A stretch of DNA of 64,000 nucleotides from Allobaculum sp. Allo2. Its GTDB lineage: Bacteria > Bacillota_I > Bacilli_A > Erysipelotrichales > Erysipelotrichaceae. Shown here piece by piece: positions 44,393 through 54,489 of the stretch. The notes below the pieces were generated by a model, which saw nothing but the letters and a program-made list of their open reading frames with translations, did not search any database and was not told the origin of the DNA. The translations under genes were made by a program, and so were the position numbers. Location of the stretch: assembly GCF_022701175.1 (NCBI RefSeq), contig NZ_CP078088.1, positions 1 to 64,000 of the forward strand, in the 5' to 3' direction. Within the stretch, counting starts at the first letter, position 1. Each line of letters begins with the position of its first letter.

Positions 44393-44426
44393 GAAAAAAG
44401 CGGAAAGCCCGAAGACATTCCGCTTT
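44393..44426 (-). terminator. Terminator of the APC permease gene
   Basis: Minus strand AAGCGGAA (44426-44419) pairs with TTCCGCTT (44404-44397) followed by TTTT. Confidence 0.75.
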
Positions 44427-44493
44427 ATATTCTCCGAATAAACTCAAATCCGCTCAAACCGAAGGGATTCGAATTCAGAAAGATCAGAGACGT

Positions 44494-45954
44494 TTATTTT
44501 ACAATACCAGCTTTGCGATCTTCGGCCTTGCGGATTTCCGGCATGATCAGACCGAGAGCAAGCAGAACGAATGGCATCGCAATGTTCAGAATTGTACGTA
44601 CGACATCGCCTTCTACATAAACACCGAGAATGCAGCAGAATGCGGTAACGAAGAAGCACCATGCACCAGCAACGATGGCGAAGGTTTTGTTTTTAACAAA
44701 TACGTAATCGCTGTGGAATTTGTTTCCGGCTGTGCGCAGCATGATATATGCGAAGAATACCCAGAGGTAACGCATTGGCATGCAGACAGAGTTCAGTTTG
44801 GTCAGCCAGGTGATGATATCGGCTGCACCAGTTCCGAGCATCTGAATCAGAATGATCGAACCAGCCAGAACACCGATCAGCAGAATACCGTTGGTGTATG
44901 CACCGTATTTGTTCTGCTTGAGCAGACTCTTTGGAACATACTGACGAGCGGATTCATCGTCAAGAAGCATACGCAGAGGAGCATCGATGGAAAGAACGAG
45001 AGTAGAGAACTGACCGATCGCATTGCAGGCACCGTATACGATAACGAAGAAGTTGCCCAGGTGGTAGTATTCACCGAGTTTCTGGAAGGACATATAAGCA
45101 CCGTTGGCGATGAACTGTTTCTGGAAATCCGGGTTGGCCAGATCTGCAGAGTTGAACATCATACCCATGGCGATGGTACCGAGGATAGCGCAGACCATAA
45201 CCATGATTGCCAGGGAGATCATACCTTTCGGGAAGTCTTTACCAGGGTTTTTAACCTTATTTACATAAGGAGAAATCTTTTCACATCCTCCGACTGCGAA
45301 TACAAGAATCGACAGAGACGTGAAGTACTGCCAGTTGAATGTCGGGATCAAACCTTCCCAGCTCCAGTCAATAGGAGCGAACGAAGCGGACGGGTTGATC
45401 GCCGGTGCTGCGAACATCATTACGATGTAGAGCAGAGACATTACGAACATACTCGATCCAGCTACGGAGGTTAGAGCCTTAAGCGGTGTCAGGCCGCGGG
45501 AAGCTACCCAGAGGAAGATGATGAAGACAACGAGAGTCGCCAGCTGTACCTGAATTGCAGGCAGGCTGTCATACCATTCGTTGGACAGGAACATCCATGC
45601 GAGAGCCTTCAGGCCGCCGCTTCCCTTCGAAGCAATGTAAGGGATATGGACTACCCAGTACGTATAACCAGCGTAATACGCCAGTTTAGGATTGGTTGTT
45701 TCCAGAACCCAGCTCGTTACACCGCCGCCGGCAGTTTTAAAAGCGGAACCAAGTTCACCAACCATTAATGCGTAAGGTACAAAGTACAGCAGGAACATCA
45801 TTACCCATGAGAAGATTACCTGTGTGCCGTTGAAGTACCCAAAGCCGTTTACGACGTTACCAAATCCCCATACGGTTGAGAACGCCATGAACGCCAGAGT
45901 CAGCCAGGTGATTTTCTTAGTATCGGTTCCGGCTGAACTTTTCGTTTGGTTCAT
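44494..45954 (-). CDS. APC-superfamily amino acid permease
   Basis: 486 residues, intact, about twelve membrane helices. The GFGNVVNGFGYF region of helix 1 and FAVGGCEKISPYVNKVKNPG (helix 6 and loop) place it near the glutamate:GABA antiporter/YjeM group of the APC superfamily. The amino acid carried cannot be told from sequence. Single-gene unit: own terminator, and a 9-bp inverted repeat in its 5-prime region (45981-46013) that may control it. Start ATG with AAAGGAG upstream. Confidence 0.88.
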   Translation of the reverse strand: MNQTKSSAGTDTKKITWLTLAFMAFSTVWGFGNVVNGFGYFNGTQVIFSWVMMFLLYFVPYALMVGELGSAFKTAGGGVTSWVLETTNPKLAYYAGYTYWVVHIPYIASKGSGGLKALAWMFLSNEWYDSLPAIQVQLATLVVFIIFLWVASRGLTPLKALTSVAGSSMFVMSLLYIVMMFAAPAINPSASFAPIDWSWEGLIPTFNWQYFTSLSILVFAVGGCEKISPYVNKVKNPGKDFPKGMISLAIMVMVCAILGTIAMGMMFNSADLANPDFQKQFIANGAYMSFQKLGEYYHLGNFFVIVYGACNAIGQFSTLVLSIDAPLRMLLDDESARQYVPKSLLKQNKYGAYTNGILLIGVLAGSIILIQMLGTGAADIITWLTKLNSVCMPMRYLWVFFAYIMLRTAGNKFHSDYVFVKNKTFAIVAGAWCFFVTAFCCILGVYVEGDVVRTILNIAMPFVLLALGLIMPEIRKAEDRKAGIVK

Positions 45955-45980
45955 AATTTGAGAACACTCCTTTCTGACAC

Positions 45981-46013
45981 ATTATCCCATAAATATACGG
46001 ATTTTGGGATAAT
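45981..46013 (-). promoter_or_regulatory. Perfect 9-bp inverted repeat upstream of the permease
   Basis: ATTATCCCA (45981-45989) and TGGGATAAT (46005-46013), 15 bp apart. On the minus strand the proximal arm contains GATAAT, a possible -10, about 30 bp before the start codon, so a protein bound at the dyad would cover the promoter. Confidence 0.5.
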
Positions 46014-46840
46014 CTAAGCGTTTAAAAACATTACATTTTCTCCTAAAGATCAAAATCTGCTCAGAACGTCAAAATAGAGCATTCCCGCCTCTTTTGATGC
46101 AAGGCATTCACTTAGCATGTGCGTTTACCATTATTACACATTTCAGATAAATTTTTCATAATTTCATTTTGTTTCATCACAAATTTTAACCAAATTTTTG
46201 TCAGGCAGGTTTCAAAATTGCCTTACTTGGCGTAAAAATGTAAAAACAGTGAAAATCGACACTTTGTGCTCTCATTTTCGTTTTGTCAACACTTTATTTC
46301 GCGATTCGTAGACGGATGTTTTACATCTGTAAACAGTCTGTGTTCCATCACACATTCGCTTTTAACATTAAAAGGGGACTCTGAATGGATTTTGTCTGCC
46401 GCTGCAGCATGCATGATCGTCTCAGCATTCGAAATCATCTCGGCATACAGTCAGAACTTTAATGCATTCCTCGTCTGGTCCGCTAGATCACGTTTTCCCT
46501 TCCGCTCGTACTAAAACCCTTGAGCTTGCAGTCAGAGATTTATGGTTGTCTCAATGGTTTTCCTGGTTCGGCAGAATAAGGCTCCAGAACAGCGTTCTGC
46601 TGCTCGTATATGAATGCGATACAGTTTTCCTGTTATTCTCTTCAAAACCGTCAGAAAGGCCTCATACGCTTTTCTAGACCGCAAGCTATGAATAAGGACC
46701 CAATTTCCCCAGCCATTGAATTTTTTCAAATATACAGTTGAGAGGAAATAAGAATTGCTAGAGGATCGTGTGTGCAGAGAGGCAGCCATTATCGGTCAGG
46801 CCCTGATTTCAACTGGCGAATCCGTCTCTTCTTGGTAGGC
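46014..46840. other. Large AT-rich intergenic region
   Basis: About 830 bp without a supported gene. It must hold the upstream part of the permease promoter region. Short frames on both strands (for example 46532-46789 minus) have no recognisable domain. A TTGACA (minus, about 46286) has no good -10. Confidence 0.45.
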
Positions 46841-46883
46841 AAAAAACAAAAGGAGAACCCATTCGTAAGATTGGGTTCTCCTT
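46841..46883 (-). terminator. Terminator of the str operon after tuf
   Basis: Minus strand GGAGAACCCA and TGGGTTCTCC pair around a 10-nt loop, followed by TTTTGTTTTTT. Confidence 0.9.
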
Positions 46884-46927
46884 AATTTCTTAGTTAGCTG
46901 AAAGCTTCGTCAGTTTCTGAACGTCGA

Positions 46928-48112
46928 TTATTCAACGATTTCAGTAACGTTACCAGCGCCTACAGTGTGTCCGCCTTCACGAATAGAGAAGGTAGTACCG
47001 TTTTCGATAGCGATAGGAGCGATCAGTTCAACGGACATTTCAACGTTGTCGCCAGGCATAACCATTTCAACGCCTTCTGGCAGAGTGATTACACCAGTTA
47101 CGTCAGTTGTACGGAAGTAGAACTGAGGACGGTAGTTGGAAACGAACGGTGTGTGACGTCCGCCTTCATCTTTGCTCAGTACGTAAACCTGAGCTTTGAA
47201 TTTTGTGTGAGGATGAACGGATCCTGGTTTTGCCAGAACCTGTCCACGCTGTACTTCGTCACGTGCAACACCACGGAGCAGAGCACCGATGTTGTCACCA
47301 GCACGAGCTTCGTCGAGCTGTTTGTGGAACATTTCCAGACCAGTCAGTACAGTGGAGCGAGTTGGTTTGATACCAACGATTTCTACTGTGTCGGACAGGT
47401 GAGCAGTACCACGTTCTACACGACCTGTAGCAACGGTACCACGACCGGAAATTGTCATAACGTCTTCGACAGCCATCAGGAATGGTTTGTCGACATCACG
47501 AACTGGATCATCGATCCAGGAATCAACAGCGTCCATCAGTTCTTCGATAGCCGGTGTCCATTTCGGATCGCCTTCGAGAGCTTTCAGAGCGGATCCGCGG
47601 ATGATTGGAGTGTCGTCGCCGTCGAATTCATATTCGTCGAGGAGTTCACGAATTTCCATTTCAACAAGGTCGATCAGTTCTTCGTCGTCAACCATGTCGC
47701 ATTTGTTCAGGAATACAACCATTTTAGGTACGCCTACCTGACGAGCGAGCAGGATGTGCTCACGAGTCTGAGGCATAGGTCCGTCAGTGGCAGCTACAAC
47801 GAGGATAGCGCCATCCATCTGAGCTGCACCAGTGATCATGTTCTTGATGTAGTCAGCGTGACCCGGGCAGTCTACGTGTGCATAGTGACGTTTGTCTGTC
47901 TGGTATTCAACGTGAGCGGTGTTGATGGTGATTCCACGTTCTTTTTCTTCTGGAGCACCGTCAATCTGATCGTAATCTGTTTTCTCAGCCATGCCTTTGC
48001 CGCTGAGAACGCTGGTGATTGCAGCAGTCAGAGTTGTTTTACCGTGGTCAACGTGTCCAATGGTACCAATGTTGACATGGGTTTTACTTCTGTCAAATTT
48101 TTGCTTAGCCAT
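46928..48112 (-). CDS. tuf: Elongation factor Tu
   Basis: 394 residues, intact. G1 [11 protein letters not shown]3 DCPGHADY, G4 NKCD, switch [13 protein letters not shown]; ends [10 protein letters not shown]. Delivers aminoacyl-tRNA to the ribosome. Last gene of the str operon, 71 bp after fusA, followed by a strong terminator. Confidence 0.99.
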   Translation of the reverse strand: MAKQKFDRSKTHVNIGTIGHVDHGKTTLTAAITSVLSGKGMAEKTDYDQIDGAPEEKERGITINTAHVEYQTDKRHYAHVDCPGHADYIKNMITGAAQMDGAILVVAATDGPMPQTREHILLARQVGVPKMVVFLNKCDMVDDEELIDLVEMEIRELLDEYEFDGDDTPIIRGSALKALEGDPKWTPAIEELMDAVDSWIDDPVRDVDKPFLMAVEDVMTISGRGTVATGRVERGTAHLSDTVEIVGIKPTRSTVLTGLEMFHKQLDEARAGDNIGALLRGVARDEVQRGQVLAKPGSVHPHTKFKAQVYVLSKDEGGRHTPFVSNYRPQFYFRTTDVTGVITLPEGVEMVMPGDNVEMSVELIAPIAIENGTTFSIREGGHTVGAGNVTEIVE

Positions 48113-48183
48113 TATTTCCTCCTAGAGTTATTCAGACTGTTTCATTTTAAGGCTTTCGAATTTTAAAAGCAATAATGAGTATT

Positions 48184-50256
48184 TTACTTACCGGACTCGG
48201 CAATGATCTTCTCAGAAATCGACTTCGGTACTTCACTGTAGTGGTCGAATTTCATCGAGTAGTTGCCGCGGCCCTGGGTAAAGGAACGCAGGTCAGTTAC
48301 ATAGCCGAACATTTCTGACAGCGGGATGAATGCACGTACGATGACGGCATTTCCGCGTTCTTCCTGATCGTTGATCTGACCGCGACGGCTGGATACGTCG
48401 CCCATTACAGAACCAAGGTATTCTGCTGGTGCTGTAATTTCAACGAGCATGATTGGCTCGAGCAGTACAGGATCGCACTTCTTGGCAGCTTCACGAAGAG
48501 CCATGGAAGCAGCAATCTTGTAGGCCTGTTCGGAGGAGTCGACATCATGGTAGCTTCCGTCGAACAGAGTTGCTTTAACGTCAATCATCGGGTAGCCGGC
48601 GAGTACACCTTTTTCAAGAGCGTCCTGCAGACCTTCGTTGGTTGGCTTGATGTATTCCTTAGGTACGGTTCCACCAACAACAGCGTCGATGAATTCGTAT
48701 CCTTTACCTTCTTCATTCGGTTCAAACTTGATCCATACGTGACCGTACTGACCTTTACCACCGGACTGACGGATGTATTTACCTTCACATTCCGCAGCTT
48801 TACGGATTGTTTCACGGTAAGCAACCTGCGGCTGGCCAATCTTCGCATCGACGTTGAATTCTCTGCGCAGACGGTCAACGATGATATCGAGGTGAAGTTC
48901 ACCTACACCAGCGATAATGGTCTGTCCAGTTTCCTTATTTGTATAAGTTCTGAACGTAGGGTCTTCTTCAGCCAGTTTGGCAAGAGCCAGACCCATCTTG
49001 TCCTGGTCAGCTTTCGTCTTTGGTTCAAGGGACTGTTCAATAACAGGTTCCGGGAATTCCATCTTTTCAAGAATGATCGGATGGTCCGGCTCGCAGAGGC
49101 TGTCACCAGTTGTGGTGTTTTTCAGACCTACTGCTGCCGCAATGTCGCCTGCGAAAACCTGCGGGATTTCGTGACGGCTGTTGGCATGCATCTGCATGAT
49201 ACGGCCGAAACGTTCTTTCGTATCCTTTGTGGAGTTGAGAACGTAGCTTCCGGAATCAGCTGTACCGGAGTAAACGCGGAAGAACGTAAGTTTTCCGACG
49301 TATTTATCGGTCATGATTTTGAAAGCAAGCGCAGAGAACGGTTCTTCATCGGAAGGATGACGTTCATCCGGTTCGCCATCAAGAGTCGTACCTTTGATTG
49401 CCGGTACGTCAATCGGAGACGGGAGGTAGTCAACAACTGCGTCGAGCATTGGCTGAACGCCTTTGTCTTTATAAGCGGATCCGCAAAGAACCGGGAAGAA
49501 TTCAACGTCGCATACCGCTTTACGGATAACGCGCTTGATATCTTCAATGGAAGGTTCTTCACCTTCGAGGACCTGCATCATCAGATCTTCATCAAAGTCA
49601 GACAGAGTTTCGAGGAGTTTCATGCGATACTCTTCAACCATGTCTACCATGTCTTCAGGGATAGGGCCATCTTCAACGATGATACCTTTGTCGCCTTTGT
49701 TATAGACCGCTTTGCGTTCGATCAGATCTACAAGACCTTCGAATTCACTTTCAGCGCCGATCGGCAGCTGAATTGGAGCAGCTTTAACGCCCAGGCGATC
49801 AACGATCGTCTGGCAGCTCATCAGGAAGTCAGCTCCTGTTGAGTCCATTTTATTTACGAATACAATACGGGGAACTCCGTATTCGGAGGCCTGACGCCAT
49901 ACTGTTTCAGTCTGTGGTTCAACACCGGCCTTGGCATCGAGGACTGTAACCGCACCATCGAGAACGCGCAGGGAACGTTCAACTTCTACTGTGAAGTCAA
50001 CGTGGCCCGGAGTATCGATAATGTTGATTCGGTTGCCTCTCCAATGAACGGTTGTAGCCGCAGATGTAATCGTGATACCACGTTCAGCTTCTTGTTCCAT
50101 CCAGTCCATTGTGGATGCGCCATCATGAGTTTCACCAATTCTGTGGTTAAGACCTGTGTAATACAGGATACGTTCAGTGGTGGTTGTTTTGCCGGCGTCG
50201 ATATGTGCCATGATACCGATATTACGGGTATTTTCTAATGAATATTCTCTTGGCAT
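48184..50256 (-). CDS. fusA: Elongation factor G
   Basis: 690 residues, intact. G1 [11 protein letters not shown]3 [10 protein letters not shown]4 NKMD; domain [14 protein letters not shown]-like ([20 protein letters not shown]) and the C-terminal [16 protein letters not shown]. GTPase for translocation and, with RRF, ribosome recycling. No second fusA-like signature; this is the canonical str-operon copy. Confidence 0.99.
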   Translation of the reverse strand: MPREYSLENTRNIGIMAHIDAGKTTTTERILYYTGLNHRIGETHDGASTMDWMEQEAERGITITSAATTVHWRGNRINIIDTPGHVDFTVEVERSLRVLDGAVTVLDAKAGVEPQTETVWRQASEYGVPRIVFVNKMDSTGADFLMSCQTIVDRLGVKAAPIQLPIGAESEFEGLVDLIERKAVYNKGDKGIIVEDGPIPEDMVDMVEEYRMKLLETLSDFDEDLMMQVLEGEEPSIEDIKRVIRKAVCDVEFFPVLCGSAYKDKGVQPMLDAVVDYLPSPIDVPAIKGTTLDGEPDERHPSDEEPFSALAFKIMTDKYVGKLTFFRVYSGTADSGSYVLNSTKDTKERFGRIMQMHANSRHEIPQVFAGDIAAAVGLKNTTTGDSLCEPDHPIILEKMEFPEPVIEQSLEPKTKADQDKMGLALAKLAEEDPTFRTYTNKETGQTIIAGVGELHLDIIVDRLRREFNVDAKIGQPQVAYRETIRKAAECEGKYIRQSGGKGQYGHVWIKFEPNEEGKGYEFIDAVVGGTVPKEYIKPTNEGLQDALEKGVLAGYPMIDVKATLFDGSYHDVDSSEQAYKIAASMALREAAKKCDPVLLEPIMLVEITAPAEYLGSVMGDVSSRRGQINDQEERGNAVIVRAFIPLSEMFGYVTDLRSFTQGRGNYSMKFDHYSEVPKSISEKIIAESGK

Positions 50257-50318
50257 AATTCGACATCCTTTCTAGAGCTCCGATTGCCGTTTTTAATAAC
50301 AGCTGAATCGGATGCAGA

Positions 50319-50787
<469 letters not shown>

Positions 50788-50812
50788 CTTTTATTCTCCT
50801 TTCACGATTGAC

Positions 50813-51226
50813 TTATTTCTTAGGTTTCTTGGTTCCGTAAAGAGAGCGGCTCTGACGACGGTCCGTTACACCTGCGCAGTCAAGAGTACCGCGAACGATA
50901 TGGTAACGTACACCAGGCAGGTCTTTAACACGACCGCCGCGGATCAGTACTACCGAGTGCTCCTGGAGGTTGTGTCCGATACCTGGAATGTAAGCAGTAA
51001 CTTCCATTCCGTTGCTAAGACGTACACGAGCATATTTACGAAGAGCAGAGTTAGGTTTCTTCGGAGTCATTGTTCCGACACGGGTGCAGACGCCGCGTTT
51101 CTGCGGGCTGGACAGGCTTGTCGGTCTGGACTTCAATGAGTTGTATCCGCGGTTCAGTGCAGGAGATTTAGACATGTTCTCGCTGGACTGACGGCCTTTG
51201 CGAATTAACTGATTAATAGTAGGCAT
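50813..51226 (-). CDS. rpsL: 30S ribosomal protein S12
   Basis: 137 residues, intact. [20 protein letters not shown], decoding-site loops [11 protein letters not shown] and [12 protein letters not shown] with the normal Lys residues, so no sign of streptomycin-resistance substitutions. First gene of the str operon. Confidence 0.98.
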   Translation of the reverse strand: MPTINQLIRKGRQSSENMSKSPALNRGYNSLKSRPTSLSSPQKRGVCTRVGTMTPKKPNSALRKYARVRLSNGMEVTAYIPGIGHNLQEHSVVLIRGGRVKDLPGVRYHIVRGTLDCAGVTDRRQSRSLYGTKKPKK

Positions 51227-51301
51227 TTCTTCTCCTTATCTACTTGTATCAACTTATTCATGCGAACGAATCCGGGTGGACCATTTTTCGTCCTTTTAAA
51301 A

Positions 51302-51318
51302 GCGGGAATCTATCCCGC
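51302..51318 (-). other. Hairpin in the str operon leader
   Basis: GCGGGA-ATCTA-TCCCGC, 6-bp stem, followed on the minus strand by TTTTAAAAGG. Within about 20 nt of the predicted transcription start. May act as a weak attenuator or a 5-prime stabiliser. Confidence 0.5.
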
Positions 51319-51330
51319 GCATGCTTTGAC

Positions 51331-51359
51331 AGTTTAGTAGATCACAAAATATATGTCAA
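51331..51359 (-). promoter_or_regulatory. Sigma-A promoter of the str operon
   Basis: Minus strand -35 TTGACA (51359-51354), 17-bp spacer, -10 TAAACT (51336-51331). Upstream AT tracts may act as an UP element. Confidence 0.85.
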
Positions 51360-51476
51360 TCACAAAAATCATGAAAATTATGAAACTGTTTTGTAACCGG
51401 AATTTTCACTCTCAGACCACTTTTCGCCCTTACTCATCGCCCTTCCTAACTGAGTCAGCCGATACGTAAGTATTTT

Positions 51477-52138
51477 CTATCGGCTTTTCCCGGTCTGAAT
51501 TTTGTAAAAGACAATTCGGGCATTCATATATTCTGCTTCCCGAAGATCATGCGTTGCAAAGACGATTGCGAACCCCATCTGTTTCTGCAGCTGCAGAAGC
51601 GTATCCATAAGCACGTAACGCAGCTTTTCATCCAGCGCATGGAAAGTCTCATCCAGAAGAAGCAGATCCGGATTCTTCATCATGGCGCGAGCGAGTGCTG
51701 TGCGTTTCCGCTGACCAGCTGACAAAGTCCCTGCTTTCTGTTTCAGAAAGGTATCACAGTGAAAAATCGATGCCCAGTTCCTGGCGGCGTTCGTTCGTAA
51801 GGCGCGCGGAATCGTTCCCCAGTCGCATCCCAGACAAATGTTTTCGAGTGTACTGAGACAGGGATACAGCCGATCATCATCAAATACCATGGATACCGTT
51901 CCGACTCGATCCAGTGTTCCTTGATTTGGATCAATCAGTCCGGCCAGAACGCGGAGCACGGTACTTTTCCCGATTCCAGAAGGACCGCACAGCGCTACTC
52001 TTCCTTTACGGCAAACTGTAAGCGAAAAATCTTCAAGGATCGTTTTCCCGCCAAGAGTAACATTGATTTTTGGGCTGTGATTAAAGTCTCATAAGAATCA
52101 TCCTGTTTTTTCTCGATGCCCGTCGTATCGTAGTCCAT
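51477..52138 (-). CDS. ABC transporter ATP-binding protein, orphan (frame broken)
   Basis: About 221 residues after repair. Walker A GPSGIGKSTVLRVLAGL, Q-loop region replaced by TVSMVFDDDRLYP (Asp where Gln is usual), signature LSAGQRKR, Walker B LLLLDE, H-loop FATHD. Most like the nitrate/taurine/aliphatic sulfonate (SsuB/TauB) group. One A missing near 52056 separates the first 30 codons; after repair KINVTLGGKTILEDFSLTV leads into Walker A. No permease or binding protein beside it. Start at 52138 is the first ATG of the repaired frame; the N terminus is not conserved. Confidence 0.82.
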
Positions 52139-52178
52139 TTTCAAGCTTCCTCATGTTTGTCTATGGAATTACGATAAC

Positions 52179-52203
52179 AAAAAGCCCGTCGAGCGGGCTT
52201 TTG
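52179..52203 (-). terminator. Rho-independent terminator, works in both directions
   Basis: AAAAAGCCCG-TCGA-CGGGCTTTT type stem with T runs on both strands. It ends the lipoprotein gene on the minus strand. Confidence 0.88.
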
Positions 52204-52227
52204 TATTTCTTTTCAATTATTGCTTTC

Positions 52228-52701
52228 TTACTGGAATCTGAATCCGAACTTTGCAAGATAATCGTAAACCTGATCCATGTTGGTTTGAGAGATCTCTCTT
52301 ACGACGATCATGTTGTTGTTCTTTGCATCAAAAGCCACGATTGCATTTACGTAGTTGATGGAGTTGTTGAATACTGCAACGCTGCCAGCTCCGTTTTCCT
52401 GTTCTGCAAGCATGTAGTAATCCGACTGCGTCATAACTGCTTTTTCCTGGTCATAGGCTTCAACAGCACTCATCAGGTCATCAAAACGAGTAACACTTAC
52501 ATTTGCACCGCCGTCTTCACCAACAGCCTTGAAGCTGACTTTATTGCCATTTTCTGTAACGTCTTCTACCGAATAGCCATAAGCACCAAATTCCTGAACC
52601 GCCGCTTCAGATACCTCGCTGTTTGTCTGGGCTGCTGCAGCGCATCCTGTAAGGGAAAGAACCATAGCCGCTGCGGCAATAGATTTTGTAAACTTGTTCA
52701 T
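52228..52701 (-). CDS. Small lipoprotein of unknown function
   Basis: 157 residues. Lipoprotein signal: MNKFTKS, hydrophobic core, lipobox LTGC with Cys at residue 20, so it is expected to be lipid-anchored outside the membrane. Mature part has an alpha/beta pattern (EFGAYGYSVEDVTENGNKVS, FDDLMSAVEAYDQEKAVMT, VYDYLAKFGF). No family recognised. Single-gene unit with its own -10 TATAAT (minus, 52738-52733) and terminator. Confidence 0.82.
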   Translation of the reverse strand: MNKFTKSIAAAAMVLSLTGCAAAAQTNSEVSEAAVQEFGAYGYSVEDVTENGNKVSFKAVGEDGGANVSVTRFDDLMSAVEAYDQEKAVMTQSDYYMLAEQENGAGSVAVFNNSINYVNAIVAFDAKNNNMIVVREISQTNMDQVYDYLAKFGFRFQ

Positions 52702-53067
52702 GTTTTTATGTCTCCTTCTTTATTTCGCCTTTATTATAGGAACTTCCGTGAAGGAGAAAAGAAATTTGGCCTGTTTATTTTAAGTTTTTCCGGTTGATAT
52801 CTAACTATAATTTATGTATTCGTTTACATGAGAATTCTTAATGCGAATTTTGCAGATATGTATCCTCTTTCACCTTTCACGCATAGCAGAGTTGTCAATA
52901 GCGATTAGTCAATTTATTGGATTCTGCGTGAATTTGATCGGTTTTCTGCTGTTTTGCAAATTTATCCAGAAATGGATATGTACATGTTTTTCCAGGCCCA
53001 GATATCGGATTCAACAAGTGCTGCTATTTTTGATCGCTTTCTTTCTTCAACGTTTCCGGTGATCAAA
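52702..53067. other. Intergenic region
   Basis: About 365 bp, AT-rich. Contains the lipoprotein -10 box. A plus-strand frame of 73 codons from 52841 is hydrophobic but has no ribosome binding site; not accepted. Confidence 0.45.
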
Positions 53068-53096
53068 CTGACATCGTTTATATGATTTGCTATAAT
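53068..53096 (+). promoter_or_regulatory. Strong promoter of a small RNA gene
   Basis: -35 CTGACA (53068-53073), 17-bp spacer, -10 TATAAT (53091-53096). No coding frame follows. Confidence 0.8.
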
Positions 53097-53102
53097 AAAG
53101 CC

Positions 53103-53296
53103 GCTCAAGGAATTACATTTTTCCTACATCTGAGATATGGGATTTCGGATGCTCTTGCCGGTGTCGAATACCAGCAATAAGCTGCTTTTTCGCGGATGAA
53201 GCTGGGATCCTAAACGCAATGGCAGAAAACCCACCTGTACATACAACAGGCAAAAATCTCATTTCTTGAGTGACCGGAGTGATCCGGTCTTTTTTT
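53103..53296 (+). ncRNA. ssrS: Probable 6S RNA
   Basis: A free-standing non-coding unit of about 190 nt: promoter, long-range closing stem CTCAAG (53104-53109) with CTTGAG (53265-53270), a second long-range pair TGAGAT (53131-53136) with ATCTCA (53256-53261), internal hairpin TTGC-C-GGT...ACC-A-GCAA, a CCCACCTGT...ACAGG arm near the 3-prime side, and terminator GACCGG-AGTGAT-CCGGTC-T7. Size, end-to-end pairing and the CCCACCT arm fit 6S RNA, which binds sigma-A holoenzyme in stationary phase. Identification rests on architecture only. Confidence 0.6.
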
Positions 53297-53320
53297 GCCC
53301 TGGTTTTTCCGGCCGAAAGA

Positions 53321-53355
53321 AAAGAGCGAGGCCCCGAAAGGCTTCGCTCTTTTTA
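53321..53355 (-). terminator. Terminator after rplL
   Basis: Minus strand AAAGAGCGAAGCC and GGCCTCGCTCTTTT pair around TTTCGG; T runs on both strands, so it can also stop plus-strand reading from the small RNA gene. Confidence 0.85.
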
Positions 53356-53394
53356 ATTGTGTTAAAAGTAGAATTCGTGCGTCTGTGGAACCAA

Positions 53395-53766
53395 TTACTT
53401 GATTTCGACAGTAGCGCCAGCTTCCATGAGTTTTTCTTTGATCTTTTCTGCTTCATCAGGAGAGATGTTCTCTTTGATAACAGCAGGAACAGCATCAACG
53501 AGTTTCTTAGCGTCGATCAGACCGAGACCAGTGAGTTCACGTACGGCTTTGATAACCTGTACTTTGGTTCCGCCAACGTTAGTCATCGTTACGGTTACTT
53601 CGCTTGGTTCGTCGTTAGCAGCAGTGTCAGCAGCAGCTGGACCAGCAGCTACAGCAGCAGCTACAACGCCGAATTTTTCTTCGATTGCTTTTACGAGTTC
53701 GTTCAGTTCAAGGATTGTTGCTTCTTCGAGATAGGACAGGATTTCGTCCTGAGTCAGTTTAGCCAT
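53395..53766 (-). CDS. rplL: 50S ribosomal protein L7/L12
   Basis: 123 residues, intact, start at 53766. N-terminal dimer domain LTQDEILSYLEEATILELNE, Ala-rich hinge, C-terminal factor-binding domain VIKAVRELTGLGLIDAKKLV to KLMEAGATVEIK. Recruits EF-G and EF-Tu to the stalk. Confidence 0.98.
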   Translation of the reverse strand: MAKLTQDEILSYLEEATILELNELVKAIEEKFGVVAAAVAAGPAAADTAANDEPSEVTVTMTNVGGTKVQVIKAVRELTGLGLIDAKKLVDAVPAVIKENISPDEAEKIKEKLMEAGATVEIK

Positions 53767-53783
53767 GTTAAGTTTTCCTCCAA

Positions 53784-54306
53784 TTACGCTGCAGCTTCTT
53801 CTGCAGGGGCTTCGCCTGCCTGACCTTTTTCTCAGCAAGAGCTTTGATGGTCAGAGCAAACTTGATAACAGGTGCATTCAGGGTAGATGCAAATTTTGCG
53901 AGCATGCCTTCTTTGTTAGGCAGACCAGCGAGAGTTTTGATTGTTGCTTCGTCTACTACGGCACCGTCTACAATGCCGCTTTTCAGAATCAGCTTGTCGT
54001 GAGTTTTTGCGAAATCAGCGAGGACGCGAGCAGGAGCTACCTGATCGTGGCCGAATGCGAGTGCGTTCGGTCCTTTGAGTGCAGCATCCAGACCGTCGAG
54101 GCCAAGCTGTTCAACAGCGCGCTGAGCGATGGTGTTTTGTAAACCTTCATCTCAACGTTTTCGTTGCGGAGAGCATGTCGGAGTTCTGTGATCTCCGCTA
54201 CGGTAAGTCCGCGATACTCAACTACGACAACAGAGCTAGAATCAGAAATCTTTTTCGAGAGCTCAGCAACATCAGCTTCCTTTTGAGCAAGGACATCTTT
54301 GTTCAT
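53784..54306 (-). CDS. rplJ: 50S ribosomal protein L10 (frame broken)
   Basis: About 174 residues after repair: MNKDVLAQKEADVAELSKKI, VVVEYRGLTVAEITELRHAL, VYKNTIAQRAVEQLGLDGL, then ALTIKALAEKKGQAGEAPAE near the end. Losses in an A4 run near 54134 and an A5 run near 53827. Base of the L7/L12 stalk; binds its own leader in Bacillota. Confidence 0.94.
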
Positions 54307-54334
54307 GAGTTTTCCTCTGCTTTCTGTATATTGC

Positions 54335-54455
54335 ATCAATATTCAAAGATAAAGCCCGCGCGTGCGGGCTTGAATGGCATATGAAAATAATGCTCTTCAA
54401 TCCCTCGGTAACATGATTAAGCTTTCGCCGTTACTGTCTTTGGAATATTGAAACA
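54335..54455 (-). promoter_or_regulatory. Ribosomal protein L10 leader
   Basis: 5-prime UTR of rplJ-rplL with the L10-binding region (GACAGTAACGGCGAAAGCTT on the minus strand, about 54440-54420) and a terminator-like hairpin AAGCCCGC-ACGC-GCGGGCTTTAT (about 54372-54350). Matches the layout of the known L10 leader, which gives feedback by the L10-L12 complex. Confidence 0.75.
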
Positions 54456-54460
54456 ATCAA

Positions 54461-54489
54461 ATAGTACGGTTGAAGATTGCGCTTGTCAA
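54461..54489 (-). promoter_or_regulatory. Promoter of rplJ-rplL
   Basis: Minus strand -35 TTGACA (54489-54484), 17-bp spacer, -10 TACTAT (54466-54461). It abuts the rplA stop codon. Confidence 0.82.

Noticed and set aside
44178-44447. 89-codon minus-strand frame between the permease and apeB
   Set aside because: It contains the permease terminator hairpin and has no ribosome binding site or domain.
45951-45966. 12-bp match (AATTTGAGAACA) between the permease 5-prime region and the IS66 copy 2 target flank
   Set aside because: No further similarity on either side, so no sign of a common target motif or duplication.
52841-53062. 73-codon hydrophobic plus-strand frame
   Set aside because: No ribosome binding site, runs up to the small RNA promoter, composition explained by T-rich DNA.
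53103-53296. SRP RNA, tmRNA or RNase P RNA as identity for the small RNA
   Set aside because: No GGAAG/GNRA helix-8 motif of SRP RNA, no tRNA-like ends or tag frame of tmRNA, and far too short for RNase P RNA.
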